A stretch of DNA of 64,000 nucleotides, from positions 2,519,248 to 2,583,247 of the forward strand of contig ONZQ02000001.1 in assembly GCA_900312665.1 (NCBI GenBank), in the 5' to 3' direction. The translations under genes were made by a program, and so were the position numbers. Positions 53,095-62,974 of the stretch are shown here, piece after piece. Below the pieces are notes generated by a model, which did no database searches, was not told the origin of the DNA, and saw nothing but the letters and a program-made list of their open reading frames with translations. Position 1 is the stretch's first letter. Each line of letters opens with the position of its first letter. This DNA is from Cephalotrichum gorgonifer (taxonomy: Eukaryota > Ascomycota > Sordariomycetes > Microascales > Microascaceae).

Positions 53095-54980
53095 CTACAT
53101 GAGCGACGACATGAGGGAACTCTGCGCATACGCCTGGGTTGTGTTAGCCTGAGTAAGGGGGTCGATCTAGAGTGGAGGACATACCATAGGCTTAATATCC
53201 GGGTGAGGAACCGCCTCGAACTGCTCATACTTGAGCTTGTAGTCCGACCAGATGTTGATGTAAGCACCCTTGTTCTCCGTCGAATCGCAATACCTAGGTG
53301 CCGAGAATACTGATGTGACATGTTAGAGACAACCCGAGGAGAGACGTTGGCGTCGTTGAGTCACTAGACTTACCTGTTATGCACCTGCCATCGTGCTGCA
53401 CCTCATACCCGTCCATGCGCACCTCGTGGCTCCTGATGACCGCCTCAAGACCGTTCTTCTCGCAGAACCTCTTCGTAATGTCGGGCCCAAACTGAAGACC
53501 GACACCCCTCTTGCTGGGTCCCCTCCCCGGTTCCTCTTGCGGGTCGGTCCACAGCATCTCCATCATCAACCCAGCCTGGCCGGGCTGCCGCTGGTTATGC
53601 CTATTCAACTTCCGGATGTCGTCTAGCGTGACGGTGTCGTCCGAGAACAGGCCACCGTGGAGGACGAGGTACTTGTGCCCGATCAGCGTGGCGAGGGGCA
53701 GAGCAGAGAAACTCTCCGAGAAGAGTTTGAAGACCCTAGAACGCGGGGGGTTAGCATTCAGAATATGAAGAAACAAGTGGGTAGGGAGTGTCATTGGATG
53801 TAAGGAGATGTAGGGAACAAATGTACCTCTCATTATACTTCGCCTTGCATTCGCCCTCGAAACCGTACACGCGGTTCATGTCGTCCGTCTCATGATTTCC
53901 ACGGTTGAGGAAGAAGGACTTGGGACGAAGCCACTTGTACGCGTATAGGAGGAGCGCAATTTCTGTGGACCACGACCCTCGATCGACAAAGTCGCCGTTG
54001 AAGAGGTAATAGTGCTTATCGCTGGGCGCGCCATTCCTCCGGAATAGCTCCATAAGATCGAAATATTGACCTGAGAAGCGGCGTTAGCACGTAAACCTGA
54101 GTCGGGAAACCATACCGGTACCGGTACTCGGGTCGGGACATACCATGGGTATCACCGCAGACCGTGAACTTGACGTCGTCAGGGATGTCCACCTCCACCA
54201 TCGTCGGCTCGTCGTAGACGAGCTTCTTCAGGGCGATGACAATCTGGTAGACATATTTCTTGTGGATTAACTTCCCCTTCTTAAACCTCTCCGTCATGTC
54301 GTCGATAAACTCCTGCGTCATCTCCTTCCCCAGTCGCACTCCGTCGTAGCTGTCTTCTACCGCCATGGAGTCGAGGTCGAGGCCCTCCGCCGCTGAGGGC
54401 TCATCGCCAATCTCGATGGCGGCGAAGAAGTTGAGCTGCCGCACGATCTTTTGGCATTCCGAGAGCTTCAACTTGGCATCCTTGTTACCCGGATCTAGCT
54501 TCACGCACTCCTTGAAGTCCTTCTGGGCGTCCTTGGGCCGGAGAATGGCGGCGTAGGCGAGACCTCTCCGGTAGAAGGCCTGGGTGGCGACACGGCGTTA
54601 GATAGGCGGTGGGCTCTGCGGAGGAGGGGCCCGGTGCGGGGCAAGGGGACGACGAACCTTGACGAACTTGGGGTTGAGGTCGATGGCTTTCGAGGCATCG
54701 GCTATCGCGTACCCGTAGGATTCCGACTTTATGTGTGCCTAGTCGAAGAATAAGGAAGCCATCGTCAGTATCGGTGGGCACGTGGGGTAGGGAGGGGTCG
54801 CGGGGGAACGAGGCCGCGGCCGGGCTGTACCTGGGCTCGGTTGGAGAAGAAGGTCGGTTCCTTGTCGTTTAGCTCTATGGCCTTCGTGTAGAGTTCGATA
54901 GCTTTCGGCCAGTCATGGGAGGCAAAGGCCTTGTTTCCATCATTCTTGAAGGCTATCGCCTGGTCTTCGGGGGTGGACAT
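53095..54980 (-). CDS. ppt1: Serine/threonine protein phosphatase 5 (Ppt1)
   Basis: PPP-family phosphatase with N-terminal TPR repeats, activated by Hsp90 binding (family knowledge). Seven exons: 54980-54831, 54738-54658, 54579-54144, 54070-53827, 53735-53374, 53309-53185, 53133-53095; 478 residues, the usual length. Seen: three TPRs over residues about 8-110 (AIAFKNDGNKAF; FFSNRAQ; AFYRRGLAYA) and the PPP signatures GDTHG, GDFVDRG, RGNHE, HGGLF and RYCDS. The metal-binding His of GDTHG sits directly at a splice junction (intron 3). The C-terminal end AYAQSSLMSSLM, on a 39-nt exon, fits the autoinhibitory helix of PP5. Intron 2 has a GTTCGT donor. It is divergent from ess2. Confidence 0.96.
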
Positions 54981-55586
54981 GTCGTAGATTTTTGTCTAGA
55001 TGTAGTGCGAGATGCGGGGGATAGAGCGGGCTCAGTGTTGACTTATACAGGTCTGCGTGATACGGTAGGCTCAAATAATAGCCAGACTATGTAAAGGTTC
55101 GAGTTAATTCGCGAAAGATATCTTCCTCGTTTGGAGAAGTGTCAAGCGCCAAAAATCGGAGAGCGGGCGAAGTTTGAAGAGAGAGTGGGGACCGAGCGCA
55201 GCGGACCGTTGCCGCCCTTCATAGTTGCGGCTGACACCCGACAGGCGAGGTGCCTATCGTACTCCATGTCATTGTCTCTGGCGCCTCAAGAGGCGACTCG
55301 ACCAGGATGGCGGAAAGGTACCTTTCAGTTGGTGTAAATGCGTGAGCCATCGAAGTACCTCGCCACGGATAACATAGCCGATGATTAACCACAACACTCA
55401 GCTTGCACCTGACGACATGTACATTGCTCTCATCTCATGGTGGGGCCTCCAAACTTTATCGCCCCCATCACCCTCTCTCGCCCTCATCGTGCTCAGCTGA
55501 ATCGATTCACGTCGCCGCATCCCTGGTATCCCCCCGAACAGCCATCACATTCCGAAACCAAAGCTTGCGAATGAAGCTCCGCAACG
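54981..55586. other. Divergent promoter between ppt1 and ess2
   Basis: A 606-bp shared upstream region; no supported frame. Confidence 0.6.
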
Positions 55587-56882
55587 ATGGGCTCTCCGGC
55601 GTCCGCGTCAACTGCGCTCATCCGCAAGCGCACGGATACAGATCTGATGCCCCCACCTCCACAAGCCAAGCGCATCAAGCGACCGAGGAAGGTGATCGAT
55701 GAGGATTCGTACACCGAAGCTCTATCGAGGATCATCGCCCGCGACTTCTTTCCCGGTCTACAGGAGACCGAGGCCCAGCACGAATACCTCGATGCGCTCG
55801 ACTCGAAGGATCGCGCGTGGATCGGCCGCGCCGATCAGCGACTGCGGGAAGCGCTGACTCCCGCCCGTCGCGCAACCCAACCGGCCACACCTTCCGCTTC
55901 TACGGTTGTAGGCGGACGTACTCCTTCCGTCTATGGAGGTGCGACTCCAGCTTCCGTCGCAGGATCCGTCGTCGATCAGAAGTCGGAGATCGATATCAAC
56001 GTCAGCCTAGGGAAGTTTCAGGCCACCTACACGAGCGAGGACAATGAGAGTTTCTACCGGCTGGTCGACAAGCAAAACCAGAAGCATATAGAGAAGACGA
56101 GCTGGGTATGGAACGGGAACAAGCTTCCTTCGAAGCAGATGCTGAAGCAAAGGGAGATCAACGACCGGCTGCTCAAAGAGGGCAAGGAGGAAATTGTGGA
56201 TAGGGATAGCAGGCCTGCGCGCCCCGACAGCTGGAACGCTCACCCCAAGAACGCTCTGATGTTCCCCCCCGATGGCGTGGACGATGACTACAAAATCCCG
56301 GAGCGGCGGGCGCAGGCAGCGTCGAGCAAGACGATTGTATACGAAAATACGAGGGTGCCTCTTCCGATAATACCACCAAGGCCGTCGTCGCCCACTCTCT
56401 CGGCTATCCGAGATGCCGTCAACGGAGATGTGCGGGAGATATTCCAGACGGACAGCCTCCTGGCTGGGGGAGATGAGACGCCAAACGTCAACGGGTACAG
56501 ATTTGTCGACGACGAAGATGAACCGGCGGTGCCAGATACGCCACTGCCGTTAATAGATCTTGGATCAGGAGATGCGACACCAAATCCGTTCAAGATTCAG
56601 GAGCATAGGAAACGGGAGACACTCCACCGTCGGATGGTGGAACGGATTGCGCAGTCGAGAAGGGAATCGTCGGGAAACCGAATCACTGGGAAGGTGGGGA
56701 GGACTCCTGTCCCTAGGTTCCCGTCAAGCCCGCGGGTTTCTGGAGATCTTACCCCGGCAGCTCAGCGACTGTTGAGTCGGGTGGGAGGCTCTACGCCCAA
56801 GGGTTCGAGGAGTCCGTTTGGATCGGCGACAGCGACCCCGCTTAGGCCGCGAGGGTCACATCTTAAGACGACCAAGAAATGA
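55587..56882 (+). CDS. ess2: Ess2/DGCR14 (Bis1) nuclear splicing-associated protein
   Basis: Conserved nuclear protein found in spliceosomal C complexes (family knowledge). Single exon, 431 residues. Seen: VIDEDSYTEALSRIIARDFFPGL, the hallmark opening of the family; YLDALDSKD; VSLGKFQATYTSEDNESFY; WNAHPKNALMFPPDG, the family's NxxMFxPDG-type signature; and a Thr-Pro and Arg-rich C-terminus with GDATPNPFKI and several TP sites. The N-terminus has a basic cluster, KRIKRPRK, that could direct nuclear import. The ATG is preceded by another in-phase-independent ATG at 55571 that leads nowhere. Confidence 0.94.
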   Translation: MGSPASASTALIRKRTDTDLMPPPPQAKRIKRPRKVIDEDSYTEALSRIIARDFFPGLQETEAQHEYLDALDSKDRAWIGRADQRLREALTPARRATQPATPSASTVVGGRTPSVYGGATPASVAGSVVDQKSEIDINVSLGKFQATYTSEDNESFYRLVDKQNQKHIEKTSWVWNGNKLPSKQMLKQREINDRLLKEGKEEIVDRDSRPARPDSWNAHPKNALMFPPDGVDDDYKIPERRAQAASSKTIVYENTRVPLPIIPPRPSSPTLSAIRDAVNGDVREIFQTDSLLAGGDETPNVNGYRFVDDEDEPAVPDTPLPLIDLGSGDATPNPFKIQEHRKRETLHRRMVERIAQSRRESSGNRITGKVGRTPVPRFPSSPRVSGDLTPAAQRLLSRVGGSTPKGSRSPFGSATATPLRPRGSHLKTTKK

Positions 56883-57215
56883 ACTTGATGATTATAATAT
56901 GACGATAGAGGAAACTTGGAATTCGATGGGCTCAGGACACTAAGGCGCAACTGGAAATCGGGCATTCATATTAGAGAACGACGGACTGCACTGTATTTAA
57001 ATATACCCATTAGAAGCATATCTACCCACCTATCGGGGTTACACTTTTATCGCGTTCACTCTGCGCAAGTAAGATTGAAGCTCTAGACTCGAAATGGAAA
57101 TTCTGCAGGACTTCGTGTTGCACGACAAAACTTTAAACATCGCCTGAGCTACAGTGCATGGTCCAAATTCTGATCATGGGCGTGCGGCTAATGATAGCTT
57201 AAAAAATCCGCACCT
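56883..57215. other. Intergenic between ess2 and coq8
   Basis: A 333-bp AT-rich 3'/promoter region; no gene seen. Confidence 0.6.
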
Positions 57216-59369
57216 ATGAGGTTCGCCGACTTTGCTGTCGATTTGGCAGCGGTGATTAGAGCGTCGCGTTCCGTTGCTTCGCATCATGTCGCCCTACGTG
57301 CCCGGCAGCTGGACGCCTTGAACAGATCCTCCACGGTCGTCAATTCCCGGAAGCAGGGGGGTGTCGGCACCGGAGGAGCCCCAGCCAGCGATCAGGAAGT
57401 GCCGGTGGAGAGTTCGAATACGGAGGCTAAGCGGGATGACTATGGCTCGGCGACGGCGGAAGGAGGAGCGGAGGGACCCGGACGAGCTACGCGCACCACT
57501 CACGGCGGGACGGTGAATCCGCCTCCAAGTGCGGAGAGCCCCTCGGTGCTCCGGAATGGGGGTCTCGGTGCATTCTCGCACCTGCAGCACAAGGCCGGAG
57601 CGTCATCTCACGTCTCCCCCGGGGGAGAGGCTCACTCGCTGTTCAGTCCAACTGCCTTCCCCAGCAAGTCCCACCTACAGGCTAGCACTGAGTCTCAACC
57701 CGCCGAGCAGACCACGGAAGTGTTTGAGGATGTCCCCCCGGGTCTTGATATCAACGTCTTTAGGACAGATCGTGGCTCAAAAATCCTTGCGTCACTGAAA
57801 AAAGGAAAGACATTGCCCCCAAAAGCCGCCGTCCAGTACCCGGCGCCGTGGGCGGGTTTGGCATCGTCGGCCAACCCACGAAACGAGGCTGACGCAGCGG
57901 TCACCCCCACAAGAGAGGCGACACCCATTCCATCTCCACCCGAGCCAGAGTCTGAGCCTGCAGCTGCGGCGCCCCAGCCAGTTGAAGAAGTCGCCCTCCC
58001 AAACCCTCTCCACGCCAACCGTCCCTACGAACTCCGGGAATCCAAAGTCCCCGCCACGCGCCTAAGTCGCCTTTGGAACTACGGCGGCCTCGCAGCCGGG
58101 ATGCTCGGCGGCGCCCTTACCGAGGGCATCTCCCGAGCCGTGGGGGGCGGCAGCGGCAGCGGTAATCAAGGTTCCGTGATGCTGAGCAGCGCCAACATGG
58201 AGCGGCTCGTGTCCAAGCTGTCGCGCATGCGCGGCGCGGCGCTAAAGATGGGTCAGATGATGAGCTTCCAGGACGCCAAGATGCTGCCGGGGCCGATACA
58301 CGATGTGCTGCAGCGGGTACAGGACCGCGCGGACTACATGCCGTCGTACCAGCGGGACAAGGTCCTAACCGCGAACCTGGGAGCCAACTGGCGCGAACTG
58401 TTCGAGGAGTTCGAGGAGCGGCCCATCGCGGCCGCGTCGATCGGGCAGGTCCACAAGGCGAAGCTGAAGTCGAACGGGGCGGACGTGGCCGTGAAGATCC
58501 AGTTCCCGGGGGTGGCGGACTCGATCAACTCTGACCTCGACAACCTGGCGGTCCTGTTGACAGCGACGAAGCTCCTGCCCAAGGGCCTCTACCTCGACAA
58601 AACGATCGCCAACGCCAGGACGGAGCTAGGGTGGGAGTGCGACTACGAGAGGGAGGCGCAGTGCCTCACACGATTCAGGACCCTCATGGCCGGCGAGGAA
58701 GCCGCTTTCCGCGTGCCCGCCGTCCACGCCCACGCCTCGGGCCGCCAGGTCCTGACGATGGACTTCATGCACGGCACGGCGGTGACGCGTGTGGCAACCT
58801 TTACCCAGCAGCAGCGCGACTGGATCGGCACACAGCTCCTCCGCCTCTGCCTCCGCGAGATCACCGAGTTCCACTTTATGCAGACGGACCCCAACTGGAC
58901 CAACTTCCTTTACAACGAGTCCACGGGGAGGCTCGAGCTCCTCGACTTCGGCGCCTCGAGGGAGTTCCCTGCCGCCTTCGTCGCCCTCTACGTCCGTCTT
59001 CTCGAGGCCGCGTCGAGGTCGGACAGGGAGGGTGTGAAGGCGCTCTCCGAGAAGCTGGGTTACCTGACGGGTCTGGAGAGCAGGACCATGCTCGACGCGC
59101 ACGTGGCGTCGGTGCTCACGCTCGCGGAGCCGTTCTCGGAGTCTGCGCCCGATGTGTACGACTTTGAAGGCCAGACCATCACGGAGAGGGTCAAGGAATT
59201 CATCCCCGTCATGCTCAAAGAGAGGCTCGCACCCCCGCCCGAGGAGACTTATAGCTTGCACCGGAAGCTCAGCGGGGCGTTCCTACTCTGTGCGAAGCTA
59301 GGGAGCAGGGTTCGCTGTCGGGAGCTGTTTAAGGAGAGTCTCGAGCGGAGCGGGCTCTTGAAAGCCTAG
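57216..59369 (+). CDS. coq8: Coq8/ABC1 atypical kinase, UbiB family
   Basis: Mitochondrial atypical kinase/ATPase that supports the coenzyme Q biosynthetic complex (family knowledge). Single exon, 717 residues. Seen: an N-terminal, weakly basic helix followed by a low-complexity Gly/Ser/Pro/Glu-rich region to about residue 260; the UbiB KxGQ segment AALKMGQMMSFQD; the Ala-rich loop AAASIGQVH that replaces the normal P-loop; VAVKIQFPG with the ATP-site Lys; DPNWTNFLY (catalytic-loop equivalent); and DFG in LLDFGASREF. These features place it with Coq8/ADCK3 rather than the other ABC1 paralogs. The N-terminal linker is longer than in yeast Coq8, and I see no intron that would shorten it. Confidence 0.94.
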   Translation: MRFADFAVDLAAVIRASRSVASHHVALRARQLDALNRSSTVVNSRKQGGVGTGGAPASDQEVPVESSNTEAKRDDYGSATAEGGAEGPGRATRTTHGGTVNPPPSAESPSVLRNGGLGAFSHLQHKAGASSHVSPGGEAHSLFSPTAFPSKSHLQASTESQPAEQTTEVFEDVPPGLDINVFRTDRGSKILASLKKGKTLPPKAAVQYPAPWAGLASSANPRNEADAAVTPTREATPIPSPPEPESEPAAAAPQPVEEVALPNPLHANRPYELRESKVPATRLSRLWNYGGLAAGMLGGALTEGISRAVGGGSGSGNQGSVMLSSANMERLVSKLSRMRGAALKMGQMMSFQDAKMLPGPIHDVLQRVQDRADYMPSYQRDKVLTANLGANWRELFEEFEERPIAAASIGQVHKAKLKSNGADVAVKIQFPGVADSINSDLDNLAVLLTATKLLPKGLYLDKTIANARTELGWECDYEREAQCLTRFRTLMAGEEAAFRVPAVHAHASGRQVLTMDFMHGTAVTRVATFTQQQRDWIGTQLLRLCLREITEFHFMQTDPNWTNFLYNESTGRLELLDFGASREFPAAFVALYVRLLEAASRSDREGVKALSEKLGYLTGLESRTMLDAHVASVLTLAEPFSESAPDVYDFEGQTITERVKEFIPVMLKERLAPPPEETYSLHRKLSGAFLLCAKLGSRVRCRELFKESLERSGLLKA

Positions 59370-59566
59370 GTAGCTGGGGCCGAACTGCCCGATGTATCAC
59401 CATTTTTTTTTCCCCCGGCGCTCTTATCTCGTGAGAGAGAAAGGGTATATTTAATGCGACCATACCGGGTCATTCATGTACGACTAGATAGCAGAAGGTG
59501 GAGCCATCATAGATATAATAGACCAAACTCCACAGATAAACACAGAGACACACAAACAGCCCCTCC

Positions 59567-60546
59567 TCACGCCCTCCTCGCCCTGTAACCCGTCGCCCTC
59601 TCCACCTCCTCGTATGCTCTCCGATCCCTCACGGCCTCCTTCTTCCTCCTCCGCTCGATAGCCTTCTCCGCCTTCCCCTTGCTCATCCCCTTGAACCTCT
59701 CAGTCAGCACCCTCTTCTTCTGCTCCGCCTTCTTGAGGTAGTACGGGGTCTTCCCCTGTTTTACGAGCTCCTTCTCCTGCTTCTTGTGATCCTCTAGCAC
59801 CTTCCTCTTCTCCTCCTCCTTCCTCTCCCTCTCCTTCTTGCCCTCGAGCGATTTGAGCTTCCGCTTCAGCTCCTCCTTGGCGTGGCCCTCCTTAGTCTTC
59901 TTGATGCTCTCGCGGAGCTGTTTTATCTCGTCGTCGCGGTAGGAGTCCAGGAATGAGTATGCCTTCTTAAACTTCCGCTCGTCCAGGCGGCCCGAGAGCG
60001 GGTCGAAGCGGGGATCGCGGGGCTTGGGGCGCGTGTCGGCGATGATGTCCCGCTTGCGCGAGACGGCATACTTGCTAGACTGCTCCGTCGGGGCGTGCTT
60101 GCTAGACCTCTTGGCGGGGGTGCTCTTCAGCGTGGGTTTTGTTCCTGCGGTCCAGTCTGGGCGGGCGTCGCGGGGGGTGGTGGTCTCGGATTGGGCGGCC
60201 TTCTTCTTGGACTGCTTGGAGAGGGCGGCGTCGGCTTTTGCTAGGTCGCCGAAGGAGATGATGGAGAAGTCTACCGCGGGGGGCTTGTCTTCGGGCTGAT
60301 CATCGAGCTGCAATCGGTCAACGGAATGCACGGTGAGGATTGGCAAGCCATGGAGACACATACCTCCTCATCTGACAACTCTTCGCCATCGTTCTCTTCA
60401 TCGTCGCTGCTACCCTCAGAAGCATCCACTTCCTCCTCAGACGGTGCCTCGCTGCCCTCGACCTCCACATCGGACTCTTCCTCCTTTCTCGCCCTAACTC
60501 GCCTTCCCAGACCGGTCTCCCCGAGTTTTCGTTTGTTCGATAGCAT
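59567..60546 (-). CDS. rrp36: Rrp36, rRNA-processing protein of the 90S pre-ribosome
   Basis: Nucleolar protein required for early cleavages of the 35S pre-rRNA (family knowledge). Exons 60546-60364 and 60307-59567 give 307 residues across a 57-nt intron (GTATGT...GATTGCAG). Seen: an acidic Ser/Glu/Asp N-terminus; then the family core RPKPRDPRFDPLSGRLDERKFKKAYSFL, a GKTPYYLKKAEQKK stretch, FKGMSKGKAEKAIERRRKK and a long highly charged helix between them. The length and the order of motifs match fungal Rrp36. It shares 376 bp of upstream sequence with the NIF-domain gene. Confidence 0.94.
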
Positions 60547-60922
60547 TGTCGGTACTCAATTTGCGTGTTTGGCCTTGTAAGAGGACTGATCACTGTGCCA
60601 AGAGAAAAAAAATAAAGCTTCGAGGAATAACCCCACCACCCGCTACAGGCCTGGCGTCCCTCGACAAGGGACAGAGTCTCGCTAAGCCAATTATGGTAGT
60701 ATTGGCGTTGATGACTAAGTGCTACTACGAGTAGTTCGACCTTTTTGCCCCGACATGCCCCAGTTATTATCAAAAATCCAAATGCAAAAGACTTTAGCAG
60801 GAGTAGTAATCAGTCTTCGTCCCTCTCTTCTTGCCTCCGAATAAACGCTTTTGAGTTAAAAATTAGTGGCGCGTGGAGCCAATATATGTCCGAGTCGCTC
60901 ATTACCTTCTAGGAGATATCCC
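60547..60922. other. Divergent promoter between rrp36 and NIF-domain gene
   Basis: A 376-bp region. The rightward frame is open from 60866, but only from a GTG codon, so no CDS start is placed here. Confidence 0.55.
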
Positions 60923-62458
60923 ATGAGGCTGCTCAGTCGGAGACCAACATTCTCTCCCCGCCAACTCCTGCACTTTGTCGAGCGGTGCAGTCGTCCAGCT
61001 GTGCCCTCATTCACATACACCTTCACTACAGCCACTTCGCTCCTGCGACGTGCTCGTAATACTGGTGCTGGTACTGGTACTGGTACTGGCTCAACACATT
61101 CACTTCCACCCCGGAGACCCAGTATGAATTACCCTCACTCACAGCAGCAAGGCTCATTTGTCCCCATGGATCCCACCGCATTCCACCCTGGGGCCTTCCC
61201 ACCTCCTCACTTCCCTCTTCCTCCTGGTCTCAACCTTCTACCACCGCCGCCGCCACCACCTCTCACAGCACCGCCCCAGGAATATGGCGTGGTGGGCTAC
61301 GCACAGCAACCCAAATACAAGGGGAAGAAGCGCAAGAAGAATGGTCAGAACGCGCCAAACGCGCCGCCACCAAAGTCCAATCTTCCCTCGAAGAAGAAGA
61401 AGGGTCCCAAGGGTCTGCCTGGGACGCTCCCCCCACGGCCGGTGGCCCAGCGCCAGAACCCGTATTCCAGCCTGCTGGAGAAGTATCCTTCAGACCTGAT
61501 GCTTGACGGTCAGCTTGGGTTTAATAATACCGCCCAACAGACGGGTCTACCCCAGCTGCCCCAGCTGCCTCCTCACGAGCAGCAGTTCCTGGGCCAACTA
61601 CAGGCCCTAATCCAGTCCCACCATCACCCGCCGCTCCCTACCGGCCCAAGCGCGCACCCAGTCGCGGCCACGGCCCAAGCCCCGGACCGTGGCAATAGAC
61701 CTACACACCGCGCCCCTCCAACCGGCCCCAAGCCCAAGCCCAGAAGAGGAGGACCCCCTTCAGGGCCCCGCGGCTCCGGCCCGGACAGAAGCGTTAAGCT
61801 GCCCCCCAGCCGCGCCTCGGGCGGTGTCCCCGACGCCACACATGCCTACCTGGCCACCTCCTCACTCCGCCCCTTCCCCTCCCCGACCCCCCGGCCACTC
61901 CTAGTCATAATCGACCTAAACGGCACCCTCATCCACCGCCCCTCCCGCCGCACCAACCCGACTAACTTCCACGCGCGCCCCCACACCGCCCCCTTCCTCA
62001 ACTACGTCATCACGACCTTCACGACCATGATCTGGTCCTCCGCGAAGCCCGAGAACGTCCGCTCCGTCACCGACCGCCTCGTCGACCCCTCCATCCGCGC
62101 GAGCCTCCTCGCCGTCTGGGGGCGCGACACCTTCGGCCTCACGGAGAAGGACTACAACGACAGGGTCCAGTGCTACAAGCGGCTCACCAAGGTTTGGGAG
62201 AACGGGGTGGTTGGGGCCTCGCACCCCATGGGCGAGGTGTGGGATCAGACCAACACCGTCCTCATAGACGACTCCTTCGAGAAGGCCCGGAGCGAGCCGC
62301 ACAACCTCATCGAAATCCCCGAGTTCAGCGGGAATGAGGGCGCCGAGGAGGATATCCTCCCGCAGGTGCACACGTACCTGAATACGTTGTCTATGCAGGG
62401 AGATGTGAGCCGGTACATGCGCCAGAATCCTTTCCGCGCGCAGCGGAGGGGGGAATGA
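60923..62458 (+). CDS. NIF/FCP1-like HAD-domain protein with DLNGT motif
   Basis: HAD-superfamily protein with an FCP1-homology (NIF) domain; substrate unknown. The first ATG is 60923 (511 residues); the second in-frame ATG, 61124 (444 residues), may be the real start. Seen: if started at 60923, an Arg-rich N-terminus without Asp for about 65 residues, resembling a mitochondrial presequence; then a Pro/Gln-rich linker with a KGKKRKK cluster, and a second KKKKGPK cluster; and a C-terminal domain (about 325-490) with VIIDLNGTL, MIWSSAKPENV and TVLIDDSFEKA. In the DxDxT catalytic motif the second Asp is Asn (residue about 333). The first Asp and the later DD are kept. Nuclear or mitochondrial location cannot be decided here. 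Confidence 0.85.
   Translation: MRLLSRRPTFSPRQLLHFVERCSRPAVPSFTYTFTTATSLLRRARNTGAGTGTGTGSTHSLPPRRPSMNYPHSQQQGSFVPMDPTAFHPGAFPPPHFPLPPGLNLLPPPPPPPLTAPPQEYGVVGYAQQPKYKGKKRKKNGQNAPNAPPPKSNLPSKKKKGPKGLPGTLPPRPVAQRQNPYSSLLEKYPSDLMLDGQLGFNNTAQQTGLPQLPQLPPHEQQFLGQLQALIQSHHHPPLPTGPSAHPVAATAQAPDRGNRPTHRAPPTGPKPKPRRGGPPSGPRGSGPDRSVKLPPSRASGGVPDATHAYLATSSLRPFPSPTPRPLLVIIDLNGTLIHRPSRRTNPTNFHARPHTAPFLNYVITTFTTMIWSSAKPENVRSVTDRLVDPSIRASLLAVWGRDTFGLTEKDYNDRVQCYKRLTKVWENGVVGASHPMGEVWDQTNTVLIDDSFEKARSEPHNLIEIPEFSGNEGAEEDILPQVHTYLNTLSMQGDVSRYMRQNPFRAQRRGE
61061..61090. repeat. ACTGGT hexamer repeat in coding sequence
   Basis: Five tandem hexamers with single changes (second unit GCTGGT, fifth ACTGGC), encoding a Gly-Thr run between the two candidate start codons of the NIF-domain gene. 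Confidence 0.85.
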
Positions 62459-62974
62459 ATCACCGTCACCTTCACCCTCGAAGCCGGGGCATCACCGAGT
62501 TGAAGCATAGGAGTGTGGGATAGGGGATTCAGCCTGGAGAGTTAACTCGTATTGGGATAAAGCGATCGATACCCCCTCTTTTTAGGATTCGTATCTAGTC
62601 ATGGCTCTCTACACAAGAGAATGACTGCATTTATGTTCGTAGAGATATAAATGGGGACTTGGACGAGGTATAGCAAAATAGCGCAAGGCAAATAAAACAG
62701 AGTCGTCAAACTTCATCTTTCCATTTTTCATCCTTTCACCCCTTTTGAAAGGCACCGCGTAAACTATGTACATCATCATCATTTTCGCAGGGACCTGCCA
62801 TCCCTACTCATAATCCATTATAACCCTTTCCCGTAACCGACCCGAACCCCGTATTCCCCGCGTAACCCAGCTGATAAGAAGTAACAGCTTTTGTTCCGCC
62901 CCAGTGTCCCCTTTCCCTAGCCCCTTTCCCTAGCCCCGCACCACGAAAGAAAATGTAAGCTCCGAGTGAGTGGC
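62459..62974. other. Convergent intergenic: NIF-domain gene and eEF1B-gamma 3' regions
   Basis: A 516-bp 3' region, AT-rich at 62620-62770; no gene. Confidence 0.6.

Noticed and set aside
58626..59261. 211-residue minus-strand frame opposite coq8
   Set aside because: Antisense shadow over the catalytic part of Coq8.
60866..60922. Upstream extension of the NIF-domain protein
   Set aside because: The frame opens on GTG, not ATG; eukaryotic initiation there is unlikely.
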